NCBI GenBank assembly: GCA_021229015.1
Contig: CM037783.1
Location: 56,750,169 to 56,814,168, forward strand
DNA length: 64,000 nt
Direction: 5' to 3'
Origin: Solen grandis
Lineage: Eukaryota > Mollusca > Bivalvia > Adapedonta > Solenidae
Shown here: one piece after another, positions 20,751 through 31,933 of the stretch
Position numbering within the stretch: the stretch's first letter is position 1
How the letters are laid out: each line of letters begins with the position of its first letter
Made by a program: the position numbers and the translations under genes
Notes under the pieces: model-generated
Seen by the model: only the letters and a program-made list of their open reading frames with translations
Databases searched by the model: none
What the model was told of the DNA's origin: nothing

Positions 20751-20793
20751 TATATTTTGAAATGTCCAACCCAGGTCAGCTATCACAATTAAA

Positions 20794-21035
20794 TCAACCC
20801 TTTCCTTCATAGAGGAAACCATGAAAAGACCTATGCAAACAGCATAAAACCAGATCAGCCTGCGAGTTACTCGCAGGCTGATCAGGTTTTATGCTGTTCG
20901 CTGCTCCTCAGTGGTCTGGAAATGAGGACTTTATAATTAAATTTGGTAAGGTTTAACTGTGGTTTTCTGCAGATCAGGCTTTATGTGGTACCTATTGAGT
21001 GCGTCAAAATGAGTCTATATGAGGGAAAGGGTTAA
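20794..21035 (+). mobile_element. TTAA MITE family 1, full copy
   Basis: TCAACCCTTTCC at the left (target TTAA mutated) and GGAAAGGGTTAA at the right, with an intact central hairpin. 242 bases. Confidence 0.9.
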
Positions 21036-21900
21036 GATTTAATGGAAGTTTGTTGAAGTCATGTTGTATTTTAATCAACAGATTTACCACAAACTTGGTA
21101 GATACAAAAACATTCAGAGACATTTCTTTCAATGACCTTGACCTTGAGTCACTATCAGATTGTTACCTCATTAAAAAAAACAATCACTTATAAACAAAAT
21201 GCATTTGAGGTTTCCATTTTGTTTCGTGAATTGTTTCGTTTGATTTACTTGATCTGTTGTGACATTTGATTGATGTAGGACTATTTGTCACCTTTATGAT
21301 AAGTTCTTAAGAGTTTAAGGTATTTCCTATGTCAAAAGATATAAAGCATTTGGGTTTGGCATTGATTAAATTTAAGTCATCAGACTTTTGCTTTGTTTTT
21401 CAGTGGCTTTTCATTTAAAATGGCTATGAAAATTCAAATGACACTAAAACGTTTTGCGAAAATCAACAACCAAAACTGAAGTATCAAATCATAGTGACCC
21501 TAAGCACCTTTCCAGTTTTAGCAGTGAAAATATAAGCCCTGCCTAGCCATTCATGGCTTGGTCAACTGCACAGAAACAGTCTCTTTTGTGTAAACCAGGT
21601 CAACCATTAACTTCTTGTATCAGTTGAGTAGCCTGTAAGTCAGAACATGATGCTGTCAACTCTGGAAAGGTTAATGATGGAAGGAATACCTTAAATCAAT
21701 ATATATGCATTATCATGACCATGTTGCAATAGCTTGACTGGGATTTATGTTAAGGTAGAACTGTGATAAATATGAGGCAGGTAGGTTCTGTATGTGTGTG
21801 GTTTGCAGGGTATTGTAAGTTATGCATTGTTTGATTATTTATTTCATGTTACTAGAATTGTAAACTTGCACTAGGATCATTGACAATGACACTGTTTTTG

Positions 21901-22142
21901 TTAACCCTTTCCCTCATAGAGGAAACCATGAAAAGACCTATGCGAACAACATAAAACCAGATCAGCCTGCGAGTAACTCGCAGGCTGATCAGGTTTTAAG
22001 CTGTTCGCTGCTCCTCAGTAGTCTGGAAATGAGGACTTTATAATTAAATTTGGTAAGGTTTAATTGTGGTTTTCTGCAGATCAGGCTTTATGTGGTACCT
22101 ATTGAGTGCGTCAAAATGAGTCTATATGAGGGAAAGGGTTAA
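21901..22142 (+). mobile_element. TTAA MITE family 1, full copy
   Basis: TTAACCCTTTCCCTCATAG to TATGAGGGAAAGGGTTAA, 242 bases, with central hairpin GATCAGCCTGCGAG-TAA-CTCGCAGGCTGATC. Confidence 0.95.
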
Positions 22143-22216
22143 ACCTGTTGCTAGTCAAGCTTTGTAAATGTGACTGTGATTTTTTATGCAGTTAATCAAT
22201 GTAGTCTTGTTTGTTC

Positions 22217-22435
22217 TTAACCCTTGACCTGATGAATATTCATGAACTTATCACTTCATGGATATTAGTTATCCAAATTTGAATGGCATATATGAAACAG
22301 TGTTTGTCTATGTAGAATCTGAGCTAAATTACCGCGTGAGCAAACAGAGGAGACCTAGATCAGACAGCACTGTGAAGTCTGATCTGCATGGTTTGCCATG
22401 GCTTGAAACTTGTTTATATCAAGGTAAAGGGTTAA
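22217..22435 (+). mobile_element. TTAA MITE family 2 copy
   Basis: TTAACCCTTGACCTGATGAATATTC at the left and AAGGTAAAGGGTTAA at the right, 219 bases. It carries one copy of the TAGAATCTGAGC / GAGGAGACC block. A short open frame inside is not a gene. Confidence 0.8.
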
Positions 22436-22941
22436 ATATGCGTAACAAATATGTTCATGTAAATATACGAGTTTTCTATTTTGTGGTAATTGCATCATTT
22501 TGTTACTAATTAAAAAATATTTATATTTTATTCAATTCTTACATGTCTTTTTTTTTCTTTTTGGTTTGCTGTAGTGCTTTTGAAAACGATGGAATAATCT
22601 TCAATAAAATAATGAGTATATAAAACTTTTAATGTGTAAGAAATAACCACTTTTGTTTACCGATATACATATGTTTGGGGAAAAAATGTTATTTTTCTGG
22701 TGTTAAAATCATAAGATATATAATGTTAATGTCAGATTATATTTCACAAGATTTTAGTGGTTTTGGAATTAATTTTCTTTGAGATTGCAATAAATTTAGA
22801 AGTTTACTGGGTATAGTGAAAACTGAAGAATATTTTTAGTTTAAATATATTTTATTGCTTTAACAACACATGTATAACAAGTTACATATACAGATATTAT
22901 GGTTCATAATCATACAACTGTAAGAAGTAAGATTCATTTTT

Positions 22942-23156
22942 TTAACCCTTTCCCTCATATAGACTCATTTTGACGCACTCAATAGGTATCACATAAAGCC
23001 TGATCTGCAGAAAACCACAGTTAAACTTTACCAAATTTAATTACAAAATCCTCATTACCAGACCACTGAGGAGCAGCGAACAGCATAAAACCTGATCTGG
23101 TTTTATGCTGTTCGCATAGGTCTTTTCATGGTGTCCTCTATGAGGGAAAGGGTTAA
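22942..23156 (-). mobile_element. TTAA MITE family 1, shortened copy
   Basis: TTAACCCTTTCCCTCATATAG to TATGAGGGAAAGGGTTAA, 215 bases. The central hairpin is lost: CCTGATC is followed directly by TGGTTTTATGC. Confidence 0.9.
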
Positions 23157-23993
23157 AGGGTTAAATGTTATTCCAACATAAATATAAATAAAGCCTTTTC
23201 CCCAAAGAAATAAAAGATTTTCTGATTGAAATTCTGTGATACAAAAAGGCCAGTTTGTCTGTAGAAAAGCATTAAGTAGTTTAAGTCTTTTACACAAAGA
23301 TATTACTGCCATTTTGCTTTATTTGGATCTCTATGCCACAATGTGAAATTGTTCACAGAGGCGCTACTGGAATCATACATCATGTTGGGATGTGTGCTTT
23401 TTATTGTATCTTTAATATTTCATATTGGGGTACCTTGAACAGTTTTTATGTGTGGGGAAAGGTAGATTTGAATTATTTTTGGGATGGGTGGGTCATGGTG
23501 ACTAAAAATAGAAGGTTAAATTGGTAATAACATGTATAAACAGGAGGTGGTGTGAACTGGATAATGTGGTGTGGCAGAGGTATTAATTGCCTTTATGAAG
23601 TGTTGGTTCTATTTAAATATTCGCTTCATAGATTAGTATTGCCCCCTTTCAATGTCATACAAAAATAACAAGGAATTCTTAAAGATTTTTTCTTAGAAAA
23701 AATGTCTTCCACGTTAGATTATCATTTACAGAGTGTTGGTTGATATTCAAAAAGATTTCTTGTCCAGAAATCTTGCAGGCTTCTTGTAGCATCATTGACA
23801 CTGTTGATGGTAGTTAGAAACATCTGGACTTGTTAACAATTTTTGTATATTTTTATCAAATAAGTCAGTTTCCATTACTTCTAGTGATAAAGGTTTTCAG
23901 CTGTCTTGCATTATATAAAGTAGAATATTTTAGTATTAAAATGTTAGCCTTGAAAATGAACTGGTATAACTTGTCAGTAATTGACACAAGATT

Positions 23994-24235
23994 TTAACCC
24001 TTTCCCTCATAGAGGAAACCATGAAAAGACCTATGCGAACAACATAAAACCAGATCAGCCTGCGAGTAACTCGCAGGCTGATCAGGTTTTATGCTGTTCG
24101 CTGCTCCTCAGTGGTCTGGAAATGAGGATTTTGTAATTAAATTTGGTAAGGTTTAATTGTGGTTTTCTGCAGATCAAGCTTTATGTGGTACCTATTGAGT
24201 GTGTCAAAATGAGTCTATATGAGGGAAAGGGTTAA
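23994..24235 (+). mobile_element. TTAA MITE family 1, full copy
   Basis: 242 bases, both TTAA sites and both CCCTTTCCCTCATA ends intact, central hairpin intact. Confidence 0.95.
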
Positions 24236-25137
24236 GATAACGGACACATTTTATGAAATACATTATCATTGGATATTTTCCTGACTTTAAAAAAAGAAAA
24301 TACATATTGCTGTTGGAATTCCTTCAAGTGACATAATTCATGTCTTTCATTGTCTTTGATTTGTTTCATATACCAATAGACTGTTATGTCTCTCAATGCA
24401 ATCATCTAGGGTAAACCTTGATCGATATATTCCAGTGACAGGAATAGTCCTCAACCAAAGATAGATTTTTTTCTTCAGTGACACAATTCACACAAAATCC
24501 TAGTCTGCTGTTTTAAAAATGCTTATGCTTATATTTATGAAATGTCATTATTTATTTATTGTAATTTAAATACCTATTTATTGTGACACAAATGTACACA
24601 TATTTTTATTGCATTTTTTGTTATATTTGCCTAAAAACGGTGTATACAGACAGTATGGTTTTAATTTTAAGCACACAAATCCCTGATAAAGCTACACAAT
24701 TCATGATCATGATGAGAAGTAAACCATGGCATTTACTTTTTTCCTGTACTATACTTTTATTTAAATGTGGTACATAGTTGGACCATCGCTAGTCCTTGAG
24801 CAAGAAATTAATCTTGTTGTATTAATGAGTACCTGCAAAGGTTATTTGGGATATATATATTACTACCTAGCGCCACATGTCTCTGCTGCTCATACATGAT
24901 TTATAAATATACCTAATGACCAGGGGGTATACATGTAAGGTAGGTTTAACAAGCACTTTCTTGAAAGTAGACTATAACCTAGGTACATTGTAGTTCCCAT
25001 TTTTGTAAGATTTATTCATTTCATTTTTGCCCATATATTACCATGACTTTTTCCTCATATTATATCATTGTTAACCACCATAAAAGAAATAGGTTTATGC
25101 CAGTGTTTAGTTTCAGAGGTTCAATAATCATATTGTA

Positions 25138-25379
25138 TTAACCCTTTCCCTCATAGAGGACACCATGAAAAGACCTGTGCGAACAGCATAAAACCAGATC
25201 AGCCTGCGAGTAACTCGCAGGCTGATCAGGTTTTATGCTGTTCGCTGCTCCTCAGTGGTCTGGAAATGAGGATTTTGTAATTAAATTTGGTAAGGTTTAA
25301 CTGTGGTTTTCTGCAGATCAGGCTTTATGTGGTACCTATTGAGTGCATCAAAATGAGTCTATATGAGGGAAAGGGTTAA
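25138..25379 (+). mobile_element. TTAA MITE family 1, full copy
   Basis: 242 bases, both TTAA sites intact, central hairpin intact. Confidence 0.95.
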
Positions 25380-25998
25380 TCTTCACAGATATTCATTATA
25401 ATGTACATTAAATGTCTCCAGAGCAGGTCTCTATCATTCTATGTCTGCAGGACCAGCATCACAATTGAAACATGGTTTTATTCACTGTTCTCTCTGTAGC
25501 TACACATTTCAACAGTAAATCAGCTCTTAACAGACCAATATTAACTGCAAAGGCATGCAGATTTGTATTTTGTCTGTTTAATTAGTGGCCTAATATTCAT
25601 ATTTTTACAATCCTTGAATGCAGAAATGAGCAGTACAGATTAATTGATATAATCGTCATACATGTTTTTTGAGATGCAAACTGGTATAATTCTTGTGAGT
25701 CCATAACGGCTCTTGGAATGTTATACAGGGAATAAAATACTGAAAAATCATTGATTTTTATTGACATTCATTTTTTTGTAATCTCTAATAAAGTAAATTT
25801 TCTTGGTACATATATTCGTTGATTCATGTTTGAGAATATGTAAGGTCTATTAAATAAAGTTTTCACAGGGGATTAATATTCCTGGATAAAGCCATCCATG
25901 AAATCAATGAAAATAAGTCTCCCACAAAAATTAATGATTCAACAGTAATACTAGTCTTTTGTCTGGTCAGTTTTTACTCTGTATGCATACAGCTTGCC

Positions 25999-26190
25999 CT
26001 AACCCTTTACCTCATGAATATTCATGCACAATTTTATGAATAATACTTGTTTTTTTCTTAACTTTAAATGGTATAATTATGAACAATGGATTTTTCATTG
26101 CTATGCATACTATCTAAAGCATTGTATGAGCAAATTAAACTTAGGAAACCTTCATCAGACAGCTCCTTCCAGGAATTTTCTGATTTATGT
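25999..26190 (+). repeat. TTAA MITE family 2, degenerate copy
   Basis: Left end CTAACCCTTTACCTCATGAATATTC is recognisable, with the body up to CAGACAGCTCCTTCC. The right end is worn and the border is approximate. Confidence 0.65.
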
Positions 26191-27790
26191 TTGCTGTATT
26201 TCTATTGCATTGAAAAACAAACAAAATAACACTGTTGTATGAGATCAAAGGCTATACTTGAAGCTCGAACTATTGAATATTTACATCTTTATATATTGCT
26301 TTTTGGGAGTTACAATTTCACAGCTTTATTATTTTATTCTTAAAAGATATCAAGATATGTACCAAATTAATGCAAAGTTTGTATATAATTGTGTTTCTAA
26401 GATGTATATTTATGTAGCATTAAGATCTGTGTTATTGGATATTGGTTTTTATGTGTATAGTTAGTTACCATGACTGAAACATTGTTACTTCTTTGTGAAT
26501 GATAATAAAAATACAGGATACTTAGTGTTGCTTTTATATATCACTATACCCTTTTAACCCTGAATTAATGATAAACCCTATGTTGAACTAGTTGTCTTAA
26601 GATTACTCTCATGCACAAAATGTCTTTTTACAATGATGCATCGTACAAGCACCATACTTACAAGAATAATGTATGTAATATGTTTTAAACTGAGAGTTTA
26701 TTCCATGGCTGATATAAAATACAAATTGACAACTGATTTACTGAATCATAATCGTCTTGTTTGCATATTTTCATCAGCCAATTTGTTGGTCTTTGTTTGC
26801 TAATATAATGTCATTAGCTGACATTTACAAACAATTCAATTGTGTCATTCAGGTCAAAAATCAAAGTGCTATGAGTACTGCAATCATTCAGTTATCAAAT
26901 ACAATGATTAAAATAGTTTTATGTAGGTGTATTTCAACTTCATCACTTATTGTTTTATATTCATTGCCAAAAAAGTTAAGTGTTTGTTTTTTTGCAAGAA
27001 GTATGATTACAATAAGAGATGTGGAATAGAGTGCAAACCCAGTCACAAACAAGTAACTCAGCCAATTATATGCCCCATTATTGAATTTATGACCTTAATA
27101 TAGAAGAGCTCCAATATGCTTTGCATATCATCATGTCTTCCAAATTTTCTGGCCAAGTGAAGGCTTGAGATCCAGCTGATCCTTTGGTCTCAAACTTGGT
27201 GAAACTGCTAATGACCTATTCATTTTGAAATAAGCACCTATTGTAGGTAGTAAGGTCAAAGGTTGATTGACTTTCAACTAGTCCCTTATGATGATGGTAT
27301 ATCCTGATAATGTGGTTAATCAATGCAACCTGGTCTGGTTCCTAGTGGTACAGAGAAGTTATGAAATTCAGTTCCCAGTTGACATGCGAGTGTAGGACTG
27401 GACGGGACGGGACAAGAATGATTACTATACAGCTCTCACTTTCGTAAAGTGTGGGCATAAGTTTCAATTTAGCATAAAGAACAGTTTGTAGGGTAAATGG
27501 GGGAAAGTTTTTAATTCTATGCTTTGATCTAGTGTTATAACCAGAATTTAACAGATGGAAATTTCTATATACTCACCACTGATATACAGGCTGTTTGTTA
27601 TACTGGTAAAAGCTACCCAGAATTCAAGAGGACAGTGATTTGGTCCAGGGTGACTTTCATCTTATGAATTAAAGCTGTATGTAAATGTCTATAATGAAAG
27701 CAAAAGTCAGTAATTTCTTATTTTTATGGAAAATGTCAAATCATCAATGGGTATAAATCACAAGCATCACAAATTATTTTCCAGTAAAGT

Positions 27791-29509
27791 TTAATCTTTT
27801 TCATCGCCACATATCACAGAACTGCTATAAGCTCCAGCCATACCTGCAACAACACTCCTTACCCAAACATAGTATATACTGTCTTCACTCACATTGATAG
27901 TGATAAAGTTAGATTCACTTCTGTGGGTCATCACTGACCCTTGACCTCCCTGAATTAGAATCTCATACAGGACTGTTGGATCAGAATCCAGGACACTAAG
28001 GTCAGAATATAGAACATGGTATTTCCAAGGCAATACCCAGTCTATTGATAAAAACATGCTGTCCTTACTAGCACCAGGTTCTAGATATTTGTAATCATTT
28101 ATCATACAAGACACATTGAAAACTTTAGGTGGATAAAAGGTTAACGGTGAATAGGGATGCTTAATGTTGGCTGCCTTGGACAACGCTACCTGAACTGAAG
28201 CGGTAACTTCACCAATATCAATAACAGTGTCTTGATAGATGTGGTACAGCCATGATGGATCACTGCAGCACAGATGTGGCGAAACATCAGTTTGTGTCAT
28301 GATTATCTCCCTTTCTTCATCGCTCAATTGACCCAAACCCCCAACCTCTGGAGGCCTGTCAGGGTGGCCGATAGAATTAGCTGCCACTGGATTTGCCCAG
28401 GACTGGTACATTATGTCCATAAAAGGCAGAGATGAGAGTGTTTTGTATGGCGTATATTTATCAGGGTTGACAGCATATGGGAAGAGTTCGACTAAAACAG
28501 AGCCTCTTTTTAAGAACATACTTAGAATCAGCAGGGATCCATGCATCCCAATAACTCCTCTAGAATGCCGTATTAGATAAATAAGTTCAGGTAAACTATA
28601 AGTCTCAAGACTGAGGGTTAATATCTTCATTTGCACTGATTTCGCTAATTTCATTGTAAATTCAAATTCATTCAGTATGAGTCTATTCTCACGCCTTGTC
28701 AGCAAAACCAAGAAATTAGACATAGTCTCATATTTATATTGACAAATATTATACAAAATATAATTCACTGTACTATCTATATGAAAACGTGTGATTAAAC
28801 TATTTTCAACAGATGACTGTGGCTTGGTAAATCCAAAGTCATACCATACTGTTGACTTGCTTAATCCTATTAATGAATCATTAAAACATATCAAATTTTT
28901 AGCAGACTTGAAACTGTCCTTGAAATACAAGGAAAACTTTGAAAATGCTTCATAAAACCTGTCAATATCTAGATCAGGATCTAAGTTATTTTCAAAAAGG
29001 AACAACTGCACATCAAAGGGATCTGTGTTATTGTGGTTCTCCCCCATCTGTATCAGTTTCAATGTATGATGCAAGGGAAGTAAATCATCATGAAACATGT
29101 GCATTACATTCTCCGAAAGAAACCGACGGAAAATCAACGTCTTTTTTGACACCCACTCTGTTGTGTACAACTTTGACACATGACTTGGTAATGTTAATAT
29201 ACTGGCTTGCATCACATTGTGGTTCCTAATTGATGATAAATCTACACTTATATAACCTTCCTTTCTCTCAACTCCTTCTAAAACGCTATCATCTCCAAGG
29301 AAAAGGACCAACTCCTCCACCGCAGGACGGTAACACAGGTTGGTCACATGACATGGCTGCTCCCGCCCATTATAACACCAGATGGAAGACTGAACCTGAG
29401 GCTTAGATGTAGTAGCTTCATCACGGCCTGGTTTTATTTCTTGATTTTCTGAAATGCCATGTTCACCACCATTACCGAGATGTGACTCACATGTAGTAAT
29501 GAAACTTGT
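27791..29509 (-). CDS. POMGNT2: POMGNT2 main coding exon
   Basis: On the minus strand the acceptor is TTTATTTTCAG, just before 29509. The exon encodes about 572 residues starting TSFITTCESH, with the conserved cysteine region SSIWCYNGREQPCHVTNLCY, the catalytic domain and the Fn3-like C-terminus ending CGDEKD and TAA. The frame must be extended upstream of the first in-frame GTG/ATG to reach this acceptor. Confidence 0.94.
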   Translation of the reverse strand, partial: TSFITTCESHLGNGGEHGISENQEIKPGRDEATTSKPQVQSSIWCYNGREQPCHVTNLCYRPAVEELVLFLGDDSVLEGVERKEGYISVDLSSIRNHNVMQASILTLPSHVSKLYTTEWVSKKTLIFRRFLSENVMHMFHDDLLPLHHTLKLIQMGENHNNTDPFDVQLFLFENNLDPDLDIDRFYEAFSKFSLYFKDSFKSAKNLICFNDSLIGLSKSTVWYDFGFTKPQSSVENSLITRFHIDSTVNYILYNICQYKYETMSNFLVLLTRRENRLILNEFEFTMKLAKSVQMKILTLSLETYSLPELIYLIRHSRGVIGMHGSLLILSMFLKRGSVLVELFPYAVNPDKYTPYKTLSSLPFMDIMYQSWANPVAANSIGHPDRPPEVGGLGQLSDEEREIIMTQTDVSPHLCCSDPSWLYHIYQDTVIDIGEVTASVQVALSKAANIKHPYSPLTFYPPKVFNVSCMINDYKYLEPGASKDSMFLSIDWVLPWKYHVLYSDLSVLDSDPTVLYEILIQGGQGSVMTHRSESNFITINVSEDSIYYVWVRSVVAGMAGAYSSSVICGDEKD

Positions 29510-30478
29510 CTGAAAATAAAAAGGTATCCAAATTATTAGTCACAAAAATATGCAACTGATGTAATAGTGAAATTAACTGTAAAAGAAATTAACAGAGAAA
29601 TTAACTGTACAGAAACATTCATACTCATGGACTCAACTGGTCTAAAGCCATATCTAACCTTATCAAAACCAGAGCTATCACTAAAAGTTATTAATGCCCC
29701 CACCTTGTCTTCATGTATTGTGATTGTTGGATGAGTGCTGATGGGATTGTGCATAATGGGACGTGACAAATGTGATTCCTGGTGTAATTATGGAAATTAA
29801 CCCTTACAAAACTGGGCACTTGTGACTGCCTTTGCAACCAGTGTAGACCAAGATCAGCTTGCACGTCCAATGCAATGTCCTCTATATATTCAATACATTT
29901 TCAGCAAGATCCCCTGTAAACAACTAATAGTACAGTCCATAATAAAGAAAGGACATTTTGTGACACTGAAAAGTAATTCTCATTTAAGTACTATGCTCCT
30001 AACAGTTATCATTGGGTTGCTCAAGTAATGGAGAAAAGGGAAAAATGCATGACAGGATGCACATCAAACAAGCATTTTATAATTCTTATAACAGACCAAC
30101 TATAAATAGTAAACATACATCTCCATTTCGGTCAATGACTTTTTGCAGAAGTACAGCAATCATGACAACAGAGATGAGGTGACCAATCAAATGTATATAT
30201 ATATATATAAAAAGAGGACAGCATATAAAATTACATTTTTCGATTTTAAGACATGAAAGTCGACATATTATTTGTCAAACCCTCTTTAAAAATGGTATTT
30301 AAAATGGTCATTTTTTGTGTTTTCAACACATCAAACAAGCATTTTATTATTCTTATAACAGACCAACTATAGATAGTAAACATACATCTCCATTTCTGTC
30401 AATGACTTTTTGCAGAAGTACAGCAATCAGGACAACAGAGATGAGGTGACCAATCAGATGTATCTGTATTGCCTGCAT
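27791..30478 (-). CDS. POMGNT2: Protein O-linked-mannose beta-1,4-N-acetylglucosaminyltransferase 2
   Basis: Two exons (30478-30386 and 29509-27791, minus strand) join in phase 0 to give about 603 residues (human 580). The enzyme adds GlcNAc in beta-1,4 linkage to O-mannose in the ER, an early step of the dystroglycan core M3 glycan. Residues 7-23 (HLIGHLISVVLIAVLLQ) form a type II signal anchor. The lumenal GT61-type domain shows ENVMHMFHDDLLPLHHTL, GLSKSTVWYDFGF, RRENRLILNEFE, a GMHGSLL motif and LVELFPYAVNPDKYTPYKTL, all diagnostic of this family. A fibronectin type III-like domain ends the protein (about 490-600). The intron is only 876 bases and contains a duplicate of exon 1. The gene lies alone on the minus strand between two plus-strand genes. 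Confidence 0.95.
30060..30196 (-). pseudogene. Duplicate of POMGNT2 exon 1, start codon lost
   Basis: A near-identical 137-base copy of 30327-30463 lies 267 bases away, between the two real exons. It keeps the signal-anchor reading (LIGHLISVVMIAVLLQKV, IDRNGD) and the donor GTATGT. Where the real exon continues to its ATG, this copy runs into a (TA)n tract at 30194-30210, so the annotated start is absent. It could be skipped or used as an alternative exon from the internal ATG. Confidence 0.85.
30386..30478 (-). CDS. POMGNT2: POMGNT2 first coding exon (signal anchor)
   Basis: Minus-strand ATG at 30478. Encodes MQAIQIHLIGHLISVV, then LIAVLLQKVIDRNGD, and ends at a GTATGT donor in phase 0, matching the phase-0 acceptor of the main exon. 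The hydrophobic N-terminus agrees with the type II topology of the family. An in-frame upstream ATG (near 30553) exists but would add a non-conserved extension. Confidence 0.85.
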
Positions 30479-31933
30479 TCTTGGTTGGTATATCCATACA
30501 CATGTTTGTGTACTTTGCCTGAAAAGAGAAGTATCAAGAAAGCAATATCTCACTGCTGGGAGAGATGATTTGGCAGGACTTAACTCAACAGATTTCTAAA
30601 CTTTGTGTACCAGTATTGATATTATTGCAATTTATTTGTTGATACATCAATGATGGCAATTGCTAAAATAAGTCACCCCTTGTAATGTAGATTAATGGAA
30701 TAAAAAATCAGTTGAATGACTCAGTTTACTCTATTTCATTAAAATAAGCCTAAATAATTAAACTTTAAAGTGGTAAAACATGGGTCATACAAAAACAGAA
30801 ATTTAATTTTGTTTTGAAATCAGAACTTATAATTATGACAGTTTATATTAGTGATAAATTACCTAGGTCTTAATGATGCACTGTGATCACTTAAAAAGTG
30901 TGTACTTGTAAGAGTATATTTTCGATAAACTCTGAGTTTGATATTCATCAGTAACATAGCGGGCTGTTTATTCACATTTAGTAAGTAATTAATATTCATT
31001 TTCACTGTAATTTCAATCAATATTGACCTTATCATATAATTGCTGGTAGATCAAACATCCTATTTGATATTTAGTTTACAGGTGTGGAAATTTCTGGGAG
31101 AAACTGGAGTCAGTATTCATGAGTGGCATTATTTTAATGGTAAATTTCAAGTTGATTCCGTGCATTGTGACTGACCTATGTCATCATACCGTACTCGCTT
31201 TGGTATTGAATCTTGAATAAAACTTTTGAGTTAGCATGCACTGCATGCCAAATGATTATAAAAACAAGTCTCATGATTGGCATTTTGCATAAACAAAAGC
31301 TCACAGCAGGACATCTGTTGTCCTTGCTGGGATGTTAGTTGAACTTTATCACAGATTGTGAATATGTTTGATTGTGTGGTTCAAGGGTGTGAGTTGCATA
31401 GCAGAAGTAGAGGAGAGAACAGGAAGTATTAATATTAAAAGATATAAAACTGTTTTGTTTCAGTATTTTTCCCTCTGCACAATAGTACACTATGATATTG
31501 TACTTTATCAGTTTTTGAATCAGACCCCAAGCTCTTTTAGTTGACTTCAGCAAACATATATAATAATAAACTCCAGTTGTTGAGCCTAAACTTGTCAAGC
31601 TGAGATCAGGTTGATAATTCTTGAAGATTATTAGACTATTCTGTTCTGTAATCTAGATCCACCATAACACAGGCCAGTTGCAGCTGCCACTGACTGATAT
31701 ATATTTTACTAATTTTCCTTAAGTTCATACTTGTAGAACACAGCTAGGGCATATGGATGGGAGCTGGTTCCATTTTTAAACTGTGCACTACACTGACTGA
31801 AGAAATTGTTGTAGACCATAGAGTCAGGTCTTGCCAGTATAACTTGGTTCATCCTGTAGACTGTGTCTACCAAATCATAGTCTATTTAAAGCAGCTTGTT
31901 TGCAGATGACCAGTAGAAATTAAAAACAAACAA
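30479..31933. other. No gene recognised
   Basis: Probable POMGNT2 5' flank and intergenic DNA, AT-rich. No convincing exon, SINE or MITE ends seen. Confidence 0.5.

Larger units (their letters stand above)
20215..27790. other. Intergenic region and probable 3' UTRs, MITE-rich
   Basis: It holds the adenylyl cyclase 3' UTR (end not determinable; AATAAA-like sites occur, for example near 22600 and 25786) and six TTAA MITEs listed separately. No further coding exon is recognised. The stretch 26250-27780 contains nothing I can name. Confidence 0.6.

Noticed and set aside
28939..29229. 96-codon plus-strand open frame
   Set aside because: Antisense shadow of the POMGNT2 coding exon.
30194..30210. 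TATA-type promoter for POMGNT2
   Set aside because: It is a TA microsatellite replacing the start of a duplicated exon and lies downstream of the real first coding exon on the minus strand.
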